Shown here: piece by piece, positions 35,655 through 43,710 of the stretch | How positions within the stretch are numbered: the first letter of the stretch is position 1 | Layout: each line of letters opens with the position of its first letter | From: Mogibacterium sp. | GTDB lineage: Bacteria > Bacillota > Clostridia > Peptostreptococcales > Anaerovoracaceae | DNA length: 64,000 nt | Direction of reading: 5' to 3' | Assembly (NCBI GenBank): GCA_017431685.1 | Contig: JAFRKO010000025.1 | Coordinates: 51,496-115,495, forward strand | Made by a program: the position numbers and the translations under genes | Notes under the pieces: generated by a model | The model's input: the letters and a program-made list of their open reading frames with translations, nothing else | Database searches by the model: none | Told to the model about the DNA's origin: nothing

Positions 35655-35719
35655 ACATGTATACATTTAAACAATAGTTTGCAATATCATCACTTCAATA
35701 AAAAGGCCGGAGGCTATAT

Positions 35720-37132
35720 ATGAAAGCGTTAAATGAGATAGAAATGGATGACAGCACAAAGAGAAGGACCAGGCTTAACGACAAAACCAATCTTCTCGAG
35801 ATGGAGAATCATCACTACGAGGTGCAGGACATTCCTGATCCTAATCTGTACCGTGAGTTCTTTGAATACACTGAGATCCCTAAAGTAGGCTTCAACTTCA
35901 GAACGAGCCCGTTCGGAATGCCTGATCAGGTCTACATTACTGACTCAACATTCCGTGATGGTCAGCAGTCAAGAGAGCCATATACAACCAAACAGATCGT
36001 CGATATCTTCAAGATGATGTCGAAGCTTTCCGGCCCGAAGGGAATTATCAGGCAGACCGAATTCTTTACATATTCGGACAGAGATAAAGAGGCGATCAGA
36101 GCATGCCAGGATCTCGGACTTGAGTTTCCGCAGATCACGACGTGGATCAGAGCTAAAAAAGAAGACTTCAAGATAGTAAAAGAGATGGGCGTCAAGGAGA
36201 CTGGTATTCTGACAAGCTGCTCCGACTACCATATCTTCTACAAGCTCGGCATGTCGCGCAAGCAGGCGATAGACCACTATCTGTCTATCGTATATGACGC
36301 TTTTGAAGCAGGCATCACACCGCGCTGCCACCTTGAGGATGTAACAAGAGCGGACTTCTACGGATTCGTAGTTCCTTTCGTCAGCGCGATCCAGGACATG
36401 GCTGCAGAGGAAGGTATGACCGCAAAGATCAGAGTATGCGATACGATGGGATTCGGAGTACCATACCCGGGAGTTGCTCTCCCGAGATCAGTGCCGGGTA
36501 TCATCTATGGTCTTCACGAGTATGCAAGAGTTCCTAGCGCCTGGCTCGAGTGGCATGGTCACAACGACTTCTACAAGGCAGTAGTCAACGCAGCGACAGC
36601 ATGGCTTTATGGCTGCGGTGCCGTAAACTGCACTCTGTTCGGCATTGGAGAAAGAACGGGCAATATCCCGGTCGAGGCGATGGTGTTCGAATACGCACAG
36701 CTGAAGGGCACCCTCGACGGAATGGATACAACAGTCATCACCGACCTTGCCAGATACTACGAGCAGAAGATCGGTTACCAGCTGCCGCCGCAGACACCGT
36801 TTGCAGGAGCCAACTTCAATGTTACGAGAGCAGGTATACATGCAGACGGTCTCCTGAAGAATGAGGAAATCTACAATATCTTCGATACAGATAAGTTCCT
36901 CAACCGTCCGCCGCTGGTCAATGTAAGCCAGAGCTCCGGAGCTGCAGGAATTGCTCACTGGCTCAATGCCAGCCTGGGTCTCAAAGGAGACAAGCAGGTC
37001 GACAAGCACAGCGCAGTCGTCATCTTCATCAAAGACTGGGTTGATGAGGAGTATGCATCAGGCCGTGTTGCTGAGATAGGTGCTGCAGAGATCTATAACA
37101 AGGTCAACGAATTCATGACGATGCAGCAGTAG
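35720..37132 (+). CDS. Candidate Re-citrate synthase (isopropylmalate/homocitrate synthase family)
   Basis: 470 residues. It belongs to the DRE-TIM metallolyase group: ITDSTFRDGQQSREPYT near 73-89 holds the catalytic Arg-Asp, EWHGHNDF near 278-285 is the metal-binding HxH, and NCTLFGIGERTGNIPVE is near 308. The N-terminal 60 residues and the total length resemble the Re-face citrate synthase characterised in Clostridium kluyveri rather than LeuA, and there is no LeuA regulatory domain. Such enzymes make citrate from acetyl-CoA and oxaloacetate in anaerobes lacking the usual GltA; none is visible here. A homocitrate or related synthase is the alternative. It has its own promoter and terminator. 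Confidence 0.7.
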   Translation: MKALNEIEMDDSTKRRTRLNDKTNLLEMENHHYEVQDIPDPNLYREFFEYTEIPKVGFNFRTSPFGMPDQVYITDSTFRDGQQSREPYTTKQIVDIFKMMSKLSGPKGIIRQTEFFTYSDRDKEAIRACQDLGLEFPQITTWIRAKKEDFKIVKEMGVKETGILTSCSDYHIFYKLGMSRKQAIDHYLSIVYDAFEAGITPRCHLEDVTRADFYGFVVPFVSAIQDMAAEEGMTAKIRVCDTMGFGVPYPGVALPRSVPGIIYGLHEYARVPSAWLEWHGHNDFYKAVVNAATAWLYGCGAVNCTLFGIGERTGNIPVEAMVFEYAQLKGTLDGMDTTVITDLARYYEQKIGYQLPPQTPFAGANFNVTRAGIHADGLLKNEEIYNIFDTDKFLNRPPLVNVSQSSGAAGIAHWLNASLGLKGDKQVDKHSAVVIFIKDWVDEEYASGRVAEIGAAEIYNKVNEFMTMQQ

Positions 37133-37177
37133 CACACCTGCCTGGAGGACAGCTGCCTTATTAAAATAGCTGAAAGG

Positions 37178-37212
37178 GGTCTGTCACTGAAAAGACAGTG
37201 GCAGACCTTTTT
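37178..37212 (+). terminator. Terminator after the citrate synthase candidate
   Basis: GGTCTGTCACTG (37178-37189) and CAGTGGCAGACC (37196-37207) with a six-base loop and one G-T pair, then five T. Confidence 0.92.
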
Positions 37213-37319
37213 AATTTAATGAAAAAAACAAACTTACAACCTGAAAATGCAACAAATGAGCTACATCTGGTTTATACTATTGTTATGATTAAACATTATA
37301 TGAAAGGGAGGTTTTTACT

Positions 37320-38717
37320 GTGAAGAAGAGATTAACCAGAGTAATGTCAGTTATGCTTTTTACAGTATTAATACTGGCATTCGGAGCTTTTGCAGATGAT
37401 GCGACACCGTTATACACAGATGGAGGAACAGCATCCGGCAGTTTCGAAGCATCATATAATACGCTGTATGATAATTACGAACTGAATGTAACTGACGCGG
37501 GGAAACTGACACTGGATGTCAGCTGTTCGGAAAAAATCGGACTCGACCTGTTTGCGGACAGTACAGAATCGAATACACATACACGTGCAGATGATGTGGA
37601 AAAAGGTGAAATAACAAAGAACATTGAACTTATCCCGGGTAAGTATATTCTGCAGGTATTCAATTGTACAGGCGAGACTACAAACTATACTATAAAGACC
37701 TCTTTTTCCAAGGCGAATGAGACCTACACAAGGAATGACGATACTATAAACATAATCAGAAACGGAGAAGCGCTGCCATTCAATACAGCTATTACAGGGC
37801 AGCTTGCCTGGAGAGATACTCTTGACTACTACAAGATCACATTGCCGTCTTCGGGCCGTCTTAAAATAGACGTACACAGTTATTTTGAAACACTGAGTTC
37901 AAATCTGTATAAGGATGATAATAACAAAGTTACAGGATTTGATGATATGGGTATTGGCGACCGGGTAAGCGGTGTTGATCTGAAGGCAGGTACATATTAT
38001 TTATGCTTCGAGAACGGAAGCGATGCTATATTCGGCGGGCCGGGTACAGGTACCGGAGTGTATGAGTTTACTCTCGGATTTACTCCGTCAGGAGAGACTT
38101 ATACAAAAGATAATGAGACTGTCAATTTAATAAGGAGTTCAAAAGGCATTCCTCTGAACAAAACAATTACCGGTCACTTAGCAATTAATGACGAATACGA
38201 TTATTACAAACTGGTAATACCGGCTTCCGGCAATTACAGCATGAAAATTAACAGCAAGTTTAATATTTCCGGATTTGAACTGCTTGATTCAAAGGAGAAC
38301 CGTGTTGCATCAGGAGGACATGACAGAGGAACCAAAACATATAAATACCAATTAAAAGCAGGAACATACTATCTGGGCTTCAACAAAAGCTACAGCAATG
38401 ATACCGGTACTTATAAGTTTAAAGTCAGCATGTCTGTTCCTAAACCTGCAGTAAAGAGCGTAAGTAAAAGAAAGCACAGCATTACTGTAAAGTGGAATAA
38501 ACGTTCCGGCGTCACGGGCTATCAGATCCAGTATGCTCTGAATGGCAGCGCAAAGAGCAAGATCGTAACAATAAAGAGAGCATCGGCCTCATCAAAGAAA
38601 ATAAAGAGCCTTAAGTCAAAGAGAAGGTATACTGTGCGTATACGTTCATATAAAACTGTAAAAGGCAAGAGGTATTATTCAGCGTGGAGTGCAAAGAAGA
38701 TTGTCCGCACAAACTGA
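37320..38717 (+). CDS. Secreted protein with pre-peptidase-like repeats and a fibronectin III domain
   Basis: 465 residues from a GTG start behind AAAGGGAGG. A signal peptide is clear: MKKR, a hydrophobic core to about residue 22, then AFA-DD as the likely cleavage site. Three PPC-like beta units follow. The second and third each have a P-N-T-ITG-L ... D-YYK-LP-SG core near 145-180 and 265-300, and the first is near 35-65. A fibronectin type III-like domain occupies about 372-460 (VKWNKRSGVTGYQIQY, RRYTVRIRSYK). There is no catalytic domain or sortase motif. It is probably exported and cell-surface or substrate binding. The basic C-terminus could bind anionic wall polymers. Confidence 0.8.
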   Translation: MKKRLTRVMSVMLFTVLILAFGAFADDATPLYTDGGTASGSFEASYNTLYDNYELNVTDAGKLTLDVSCSEKIGLDLFADSTESNTHTRADDVEKGEITKNIELIPGKYILQVFNCTGETTNYTIKTSFSKANETYTRNDDTINIIRNGEALPFNTAITGQLAWRDTLDYYKITLPSSGRLKIDVHSYFETLSSNLYKDDNNKVTGFDDMGIGDRVSGVDLKAGTYYLCFENGSDAIFGGPGTGTGVYEFTLGFTPSGETYTKDNETVNLIRSSKGIPLNKTITGHLAINDEYDYYKLVIPASGNYSMKINSKFNISGFELLDSKENRVASGGHDRGTKTYKYQLKAGTYYLGFNKSYSNDTGTYKFKVSMSVPKPAVKSVSKRKHSITVKWNKRSGVTGYQIQYALNGSAKSKIVTIKRASASSKKIKSLKSKRRYTVRIRSYKTVKGKRYYSAWSAKKIVRTN

Positions 38718-38759
38718 ACCATATAACTGAATCTGACAAATAAACCTGAAAAAAATAAG

Positions 38760-38800
38760 AAGAAGGGGCTTGGATCTGTTCCGCAGCCCCTTCTTTTTTA
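38760..38800 (+). terminator. Terminator after the PPC-repeat protein gene
   Basis: AGAAGGGGCT (38761-38770) and AGCCCCTTCT (38785-38794), then T to 38799. Confidence 0.92.
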
Positions 38801-38863
38801 AGTTAATTTAAGTAAGCGGGCTTATTATACAGTCGTAAGAAAACTTAAGGAGGCAACCCTGCT

Positions 38864-40315
38864 ATGAAAAAACATAAAAAGGCAAAGATTTTTCTGGCGT
38901 GCATACTTGCAGCTGTGATGATATCCGGAATGTGCGCATGCAGCGCTCAGGATAACCGGACTTCTCAGGAAACGGAAGAAGCCGCTTCATATCTGACCAA
39001 AGAAGACATCACTGTAGGTGAGACAATCTCAAACGATGCGGACGGTGAGCACGCCATAGAAGTGAGCGCCGAAGAAGCTGAGTACTCCAGCATAGGTGTT
39101 ACCAAGACGGGTAATGCAGACGGAGATGAGGCGGATTTCTATGGAGAGAACTCTGCAATATTCGCGACCGAAAAGGGCATACTTACCATAACTGATTCGC
39201 TCATTGAGACCAATGGACAGCATGCAAATGCGGTGTTCTCATACGGCGAGGGAACTACCGTGAACATATCCGACTCGGTGATCGAGACTCAGGGCAACTG
39301 TTCGGGAGGTCTTATGACCACAGGCGGCGGCAAAATGAACGCTGAAAATCTTACCATCAATACTTCGGGGAATTCTTCGGCGGCCATCAGATCAGATCGC
39401 GGGGGCGGTACCGTGAACGTTTCTGAAGGGTATTACAAAACCACAGGCACAGGATCGCCGGTAGTCTACTCAACCGCAGATATTACGGTCAGTGACTCGT
39501 ATATGGAGTCGACAGCTTCTCAGGTTATCGTCGTTGAGGGCAAAAACTCAGTCACTCTGAATAATGACACACTGACCGCAGATAACAATACAAAAAACGG
39601 CGATAAATCCGATTACTATCAGGCTGTCATGATCTACCAGTCGATGTCAGGAGACGCGGCAGAGGGGACTTCGTCATTCACTGCAAACGGCGGAAGCATC
39701 ACTAATAAGAACGGAGACATATTCTTTGTGAACAACACCGCAACTGAGATCAGTCTGAGCGGAGTAGAGATAAGCAACGAAGATGCGGATGGTGTCTTCC
39801 TGAGAGCTGAGGCAGCAGGATGGGGCAATGAAGGTTCCAACGGCGGCAAGGTGAATATGACAGCATCCGGACAGGTCATCAATGGGGATATGCTGGTCGA
39901 TGACATCTCTGTGCTCAATCTCTATCTCAAAGCCAATTCGGCATTCACCGGCGCGATCAACAGCAATGGACAGAGTGGTGACGTTTACGTAGAAATCGAG
40001 GACGGAAGCACATGGACGCTGACAGCAGATTCATATGTCTCCGGACTCACTGTGAGCGAAGGTTCGGCAATAGACCTGAACGGATATAAGCTTTATGTAG
40101 ACGGCAAAGAATATTCATCAGGATCTGCGTCGACAGGTGAAGCATTTGATATAAGCACAGGAAACAGTTCCGGAAACGGAACTCCTGATGGAAACGGCGG
40201 ACCTGGAGGAAACCCTCCGGACGGCGAACCGCCTGAAAAGCCGGACGGAAGCGGCGGACCCGGAGGAAACCCGCCAAGCGGCGAACCGCCTGAAAAGCCG
40301 GATAACAACAACTGA
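38864..40315 (+). CDS. Secreted beta-helix lipoprotein with proline-rich tail
   Basis: 483 residues. A basic, hydrophobic leader ends in SGMCACS, with a lipobox-like Cys near residue 26, so a lipoprotein is likely. Residues about 60-430 are a run of short beta-strand repeats (for example TTVNISDSVIETQGN, GTVNVSEGYYKTTGT, NSVTLNNDTLTADNN), typical of a right-handed parallel beta-helix. The last 55 residues are Gly/Pro/Glu-rich with two near-identical PGGNPP-GEPPEKPD units, perhaps a wall-spanning linker. There is no LPXTG motif. AAGGAGG precedes the ATG. The ligand is unknown; carbohydrate binding or adhesion is plausible. Confidence 0.75.
   Translation: MKKHKKAKIFLACILAAVMISGMCACSAQDNRTSQETEEAASYLTKEDITVGETISNDADGEHAIEVSAEEAEYSSIGVTKTGNADGDEADFYGENSAIFATEKGILTITDSLIETNGQHANAVFSYGEGTTVNISDSVIETQGNCSGGLMTTGGGKMNAENLTINTSGNSSAAIRSDRGGGTVNVSEGYYKTTGTGSPVVYSTADITVSDSYMESTASQVIVVEGKNSVTLNNDTLTADNNTKNGDKSDYYQAVMIYQSMSGDAAEGTSSFTANGGSITNKNGDIFFVNNTATEISLSGVEISNEDADGVFLRAEAAGWGNEGSNGGKVNMTASGQVINGDMLVDDISVLNLYLKANSAFTGAINSNGQSGDVYVEIEDGSTWTLTADSYVSGLTVSEGSAIDLNGYKLYVDGKEYSSGSASTGEAFDISTGNSSGNGTPDGNGGPGGNPPDGEPPEKPDGSGGPGGNPPSGEPPEKPDNNN
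40192..40308 (+). repeat. Tandem coding repeat in the lipoprotein tail
   Basis: Two copies of a 57-60 bp unit encode the Gly/Pro/Glu-rich tail. They share GGCGGACC(T/C)GGAGGAAACC and GGCGAACCGCCTGAAAAGCC and differ at a few third positions and one short segment. Copy number may vary between strains. Confidence 0.75.
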
Positions 40316-40332
40316 TGAAATGCAGAAATGCA

Positions 40333-40357
40333 GCGGGTCTTTACAGGCCCGCTTTTT
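40333..40357 (+). terminator. Terminator after the beta-helix lipoprotein gene
   Basis: GCGGGT (40333-40338) pairs with GCCCGC (40347-40352) with one G-T pair, then five T. Confidence 0.8.
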
Positions 40358-40426
40358 CACATTGATAGAATATGTGTCTGTAAATCTATTGGTCCCCAAT
40401 TGCCGCAAAACGGCGATGAAGCACGA

Positions 40427-40479
40427 AAAAACTGGTCCTTAATGAACGATTTTGCCTATGGAAGGACGACCCGGTTCTT
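40427..40479. other. Imperfect inverted repeat in the 40358-40708 gap
   Basis: Segment 40427-40440 (AAAAACTGGTCCTT) is complementary to 40462-40479 with bulges, giving a hairpin of about 53 bases. A small GCCG/CGGC hairpin precedes it near 40402-40414. Nothing else but the promoter at 40632 was found in the 390-bp gap; no gene is supported. Confidence 0.3.
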
Positions 40480-40631
40480 ACAGGAATTATAAATGGATAT
40501 ATGAAAAGTGTAATTTCTGAAAGACTATACACACGCATGAATATTATCTGGGAAGATTCCAGGTTTACGTTCATTTTACGCAGATATGTTGAACATTATG
40601 AAAAATATTTTAATAATTTTGTAAAATATAT

Positions 40632-40660
40632 TTGACAAAATGCCATAAGAGGTGTAATAT
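40632..40660 (+). promoter_or_regulatory. Promoter of the membrane protein / Xre operon
   Basis: TTGACA at 40632-40637, a 17-base spacer and TAATAT at 40655-40660. Confidence 0.85.
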
Positions 40661-40708
40661 GGCCTCACAAAGAACGAAAATGGATCCCATTCTGGAGGAG
40701 GTAGTAAC

Positions 40709-41248
40709 ATGAGTACAAGTTATGCAGCCGGTCTGGCATTCGGTATAGTGACCGCTTTGATAATATTCGCTCTTATCTGGAAGTTCAGTAAAAAAGTCCT
40801 GAAAGGAACCTTCGACGAAAGACAGGAGCTCGTCAGGGGCAGAGGCTACAAATATGCATGCTTCACAATGCTGGGACTTCTTACACTAGATCTTCTGATT
40901 GAAGGCTTAGGCGCATTCGAAACACTGCCGGTCAGCCGCACTCTGGCGATATTCATAATGATCCTGGCGGGGGTCATGGTATACGCACTTTACTGCGTAA
41001 AAAATGATTCGTATTTCGGAGTCGGCACAGACACCAGAACGTATCGCGCAGTAATGTGGATCGTCATAGTCTGCAACGCGGTTTCAGGGATTTCTGGCCT
41101 GAAGGATGGAGCGATAGAGGACGGCAAGCTCGCATTCGGTCCGTGCGCATCATTGCTCTTCTGCCTCGCCTTCGTGATCATAATGATCTCGATAAGCGTA
41201 AAGCAGCGCAATCTGGCTAAAGAAGAAGCAGCGGAAGATGATATGTGA
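40709..41248 (+). CDS. Five-helix membrane protein paired with an Xre regulator
   Basis: 179 residues. Hydrophobic segments lie near 7-25, 48-66, 77-97, 110-128 and 142-162. A conserved-looking FDERQELVRGRGYKYA loop follows the first helix; this DERQ..RG motif recurs in small Firmicute membrane proteins encoded beside short Xre regulators. There is no enzyme motif. GGAGGAGG precedes the ATG. The regulator starts 32 bases downstream. The pair resembles small membrane-protein/regulator modules of unknown role, possibly envelope stress sensing. No toxin-antitoxin identity can be claimed from sequence. Confidence 0.7.
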   Translation: MSTSYAAGLAFGIVTALIIFALIWKFSKKVLKGTFDERQELVRGRGYKYACFTMLGLLTLDLLIEGLGAFETLPVSRTLAIFIMILAGVMVYALYCVKNDSYFGVGTDTRTYRAVMWIVIVCNAVSGISGLKDGAIEDGKLAFGPCASLLFCLAFVIIMISISVKQRNLAKEEAAEDDM

Positions 41249-41280
41249 TAAGATCTCAAGCAGGGCAAAAGGAGCGTTTT

Positions 41281-41475
41281 ATGAAGAATCTTAAAATGAA
41301 ATCAGCGCGCGTTGCAAAAGATCTTTCACAGCAGCAGCTGGCAGATCTGATCGGAGTATCGAGGCAGACGATAAGCGCTATAGAGAAGGGCGACTACAAC
41401 CCCACGATAAACCTGTGCATAGCAATATGCCGGGAGCTGGGAAAGACTCTCGATGAGCTCTTCTGGGAGGAGTAA
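41281..41475 (+). CDS. Short Xre-family helix-turn-helix regulator
   Basis: 64 residues consisting of almost nothing but the helix-turn-helix: SQQQLADLIGVSRQTISAIEKGDYNPTINLCIAICRELGKTLDELFW. The ATG at 41281 has AAAAGGAGCG upstream; the longer frame to 41245 would begin inside the preceding gene and has no ribosome site. Proteins of this size act as dimeric repressors and often control their own operon; the promoter at 40632 is the natural candidate target, though no operator was confirmed. A strong terminator follows. Confidence 0.9.
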   Translation: MKNLKMKSARVAKDLSQQQLADLIGVSRQTISAIEKGDYNPTINLCIAICRELGKTLDELFWEE

Positions 41476-41485
41476 GCACATGGTG

Positions 41486-41513
41486 TCCGGCCTGAAGAGG
41501 CCGGGCATTTTTT
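41486..41513 (+). terminator. Terminator after the Xre regulator gene
   Basis: CCGGCCT (41487-41493) and AGGCCGG (41498-41504) with a GAAG loop, then T from 41508 to 41513. Confidence 0.9.
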
Positions 41514-41574
41514 AGTAGTCTTTGCTTTGTGTTTAGCGTAATATTACAGTAGTTACTGGTGGGAGAAGGACAGA

Positions 41575-41973
41575 ATGGTCGATATAGACAGATTTTATGA
41601 ACTTCTTAATGAAGTGTGCGAGGAGCTTCCTGATGATTTTTTCAGGGAGCTTCATTACGGCGTTCACTTATCTGAAGATTATAAGCCGTCTCCGTATGCT
41701 GAGAACGATGACCTCGTGATCATGGGTGAATACAGTAGATCGAGGCAGGGCAACAAAATCACCATTTACTACGGATCCTTTGCGCGCACCTGCAGCTGGA
41801 TGCCGGAAGAACAGCTGAAAGAGAGGCTCAGAGAAGTGGTAAGGCACGAGTTCAGGCATCATATGGAAAATCTTGCCGGAATGTACGGTGCGGATTCGCT
41901 TGAGCACGAGGACATAGAAGAGATAAAGGATATGGTCTTTGCGAGGGAAGAAAGGAAAAACAGCAAAGGGTAA
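41575..41973 (+). CDS. Zincin-like metallopeptidase family protein
   Basis: 132 residues. HEFRHHMENLAGMYGADSLE near residues 97-116 is an HExxH motif with the downstream acidic residue typical of the small zincin-like family (DUF1025-type). NKITIYYGSFARTC near 60 corresponds to the family's conserved I-x-Y-x-G strand. No signal peptide, so cytoplasmic. Proteolysis has not been shown for most of these proteins and the substrate is unknown. GGGAGAAGG precedes the ATG. It is a single gene between terminators. Confidence 0.8.
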   Translation: MVDIDRFYELLNEVCEELPDDFFRELHYGVHLSEDYKPSPYAENDDLVIMGEYSRSRQGNKITIYYGSFARTCSWMPEEQLKERLREVVRHEFRHHMENLAGMYGADSLEHEDIEEIKDMVFAREERKNSKG

Positions 41974-42056
41974 CAATAGATTTTTTTAATACATTATACT
42001 CGTTAACCTTTTAACAATTATTGAAGAGCAATGTCGCTATGTGTTATTTTTCACAT

Positions 42057-42172
42057 CGGTTTTTCTTTTGCGGGGATAGCCTGAAACAGCGGCTATGTTC
42101 TGAAAGAAAAAGAATTGGGGCAGAGAACATGATGTATTTTTCGATACGATCACGTTCTCTTTTTATTTTGCC
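42057..42172 (+). promoter_or_regulatory. Attenuator-like structured leader of the AGCS symporter gene
   Basis: A promoter-like TTGAAG-N17-TTATTT ends near 42050, leaving a leader of about 150 nt. A T/C-rich arm (42060-42068) can pair with GAAAGAAAAA (42102-42111) and encloses an ATAGCC/GGCTAT hairpin. A terminator follows: the arm from 42122 pairs with 42144-42160, then TTTTATTTT. ATGTTC at 42095-42100 is complementary to GAACAT at 42125-42130, part of the terminator's left arm, so an antiterminator could form instead. This is riboswitch or attenuator geometry, but I recognise no known aptamer; it lacks glycine-riboswitch landmarks. Confidence 0.55.
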
Positions 42173-42206
42173 CATAAGCAAATCTGCATCAAGGTAAGGA
42201 GTAATA

Positions 42207-43637
42207 ATGGAAACACTAGTCAGCATCAATTCTGCGATCAACAATTTCGTATGGGGCGTTCCTGCTATGGTCTGCATCCTGGGTATCGGTCTTTATCTGA
42301 GCATCCGTACGGGATTCATCCAGATAAGAAAGTTCGGGCTCGCAATGAAGGAGACGTTCGGCAAGATCTTCACCAAAGGCGAAAAGAAAGAAGGAGCAAT
42401 CACTCCGTTCCAGGCCCTTTGCACAGCACTCGCAGCAACTGTCGGCACCGGCAATATCGCAGGTGTAGCAGGAGCTCTGGCGATCGGCGGCCCGGGAGCA
42501 GTCTTCTGGATGTGGATCTCTGCGATCCTAGGAATGTGCACTAAGTTTTCGGAAGTAACGCTTGCCGTTCACTTCAGGGAGATCGATGAAACAGGCACAT
42601 ATGTAGGAGGACCGATGTACTACATCAAGAACGGCCTCGGCAAAAACTGGAAGTGGCTCGGAGCCATCTTCTCAATCTTCGGTATTCTCGCTGTATTCGG
42701 AACAGGAAACGCGACACAGGTAAATACGATCACTACATCGATCGACACAGCTCTTGTTTCGTATAACATAATGGGAGCATCGGGCATCAAACTGCTCAAT
42801 CTCATAATCGGCATCGTTCTTGCCATACTCATCGCTTTCATCCTTATCGGCGGAGTGCAGAGGATAGGCGCGGTTACGGAGAAGCTGGTCCCGTTCATGG
42901 CGGTATTCTACATTCTCCTTGGCCTGGGTGTCATAGTTATCAACTACAGATATGTTCCGGGAGCTTTTGCATCAATATTTGAAGGAGCTTTCAGCCCTCA
43001 GGGCGTCACCGGCGGAGTAGTCGGAAGCATGTTTCTCAGCGTGCAGAAGGGTATCGCAAGAGGCATCTTCTCTAATGAAGCAGGTCTGGGTACAGGTTCC
43101 ATGGCTCATGCGAGCGCAGATGTAAATCACCCGGTAAGACAGGGATTCTTCGGAATATTCGAAGTATTTGTGGATACGATCGTTATCTGCACCATGACAG
43201 CGCTGATCATTCTGTGCGGGCGCGCATCGATCGAGTTCGGTCAGCCTGCAGGAGCAGAGCTCACCATCCAGGGATTCACAAACACATACGGAAGCTGGGT
43301 GTCTGTGTTCACTGCAGTGGCAATGTGCTGCTTCGCGTTCTCAACGATCCTCGGCTGGGGACTATACGGAACACGCTGCTCAGAGTTCATCTTCGGAAGC
43401 AGGGCAGCGAAGCCGTTCCTTATCATATATGCTCTCGTGGCTATCCTGGGAGCTACGATGGACCTTGGCGTCATCTGGGAAGTTGCTGAAACATTCAACG
43501 GACTCATGGCTATCCCTAACCTGATCGGCGTATTCCTGCTTTCGGGAACTGTCGTTAAGCTGGTCAGGAACTACTTCAGCGACGAAGAGTATATCCCTTA
43601 TCACGAGCAGGCAAAAATGCTTAAAGGCGATAAATAG
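42207..43637 (+). CDS. Sodium/alanine (glycine) symporter, AGCS family
   Basis: 476 residues with about eleven membrane segments. The signatures are FQALCTALAATVGTGNIAGVAGAL near 72-95, GGPGAVFWMWISAILG near 97, HFREIDETGTYVGGPMYYIKNGLG near 125, and GIFSNEAGLGTGSMAHASA near 287. It carries alanine or glycine with sodium. Compared with the paralogue at 23890 it has GTGSMAHAS instead of GSAPIAAAA after the NEAG motif, so substrate range may differ. AAGGTAAGGAG precedes the ATG. Expression is probably set by the hairpins of the preceding leader. Confidence 0.93.
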   Translation: METLVSINSAINNFVWGVPAMVCILGIGLYLSIRTGFIQIRKFGLAMKETFGKIFTKGEKKEGAITPFQALCTALAATVGTGNIAGVAGALAIGGPGAVFWMWISAILGMCTKFSEVTLAVHFREIDETGTYVGGPMYYIKNGLGKNWKWLGAIFSIFGILAVFGTGNATQVNTITTSIDTALVSYNIMGASGIKLLNLIIGIVLAILIAFILIGGVQRIGAVTEKLVPFMAVFYILLGLGVIVINYRYVPGAFASIFEGAFSPQGVTGGVVGSMFLSVQKGIARGIFSNEAGLGTGSMAHASADVNHPVRQGFFGIFEVFVDTIVICTMTALIILCGRASIEFGQPAGAELTIQGFTNTYGSWVSVFTAVAMCCFAFSTILGWGLYGTRCSEFIFGSRAAKPFLIIYALVAILGATMDLGVIWEVAETFNGLMAIPNLIGVFLLSGTVVKLVRNYFSDEEYIPYHEQAKMLKGDK

Positions 43638-43652
43638 AATGTATTAAATTTT

Positions 43653-43684
43653 GAGCGGATATAGGCATATCCGCTCATATTTTA
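43653..43684 (+). terminator. Terminator after the AGCS gene
   Basis: GAGCGGATAT (43653-43662) and ATATCCGCTC (43667-43676) with a four-base loop, followed by ATATTTTA. Confidence 0.75.
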
Positions 43685-43695
43685 TGTTCCATATG

Positions 43696-43704
43696 TGTTA
43701 GAAT
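43696..43704 (+). promoter_or_regulatory. Extended -10 promoter giving a probable leaderless transcript
   Basis: TGTTAGAAT at 43696-43704 is an extended -10. The ATG of the AEC gene follows after only six bases, at 43711, with no ribosome site between. The transcript would begin at or next to the start codon. Confidence 0.55.
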
Positions 43705-43710
43705 CTAAGC

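Noticed and set aside
42057..42172. Glycine riboswitch before the AGCS gene
   Set aside because: None of the conserved glycine aptamer core segments could be found.
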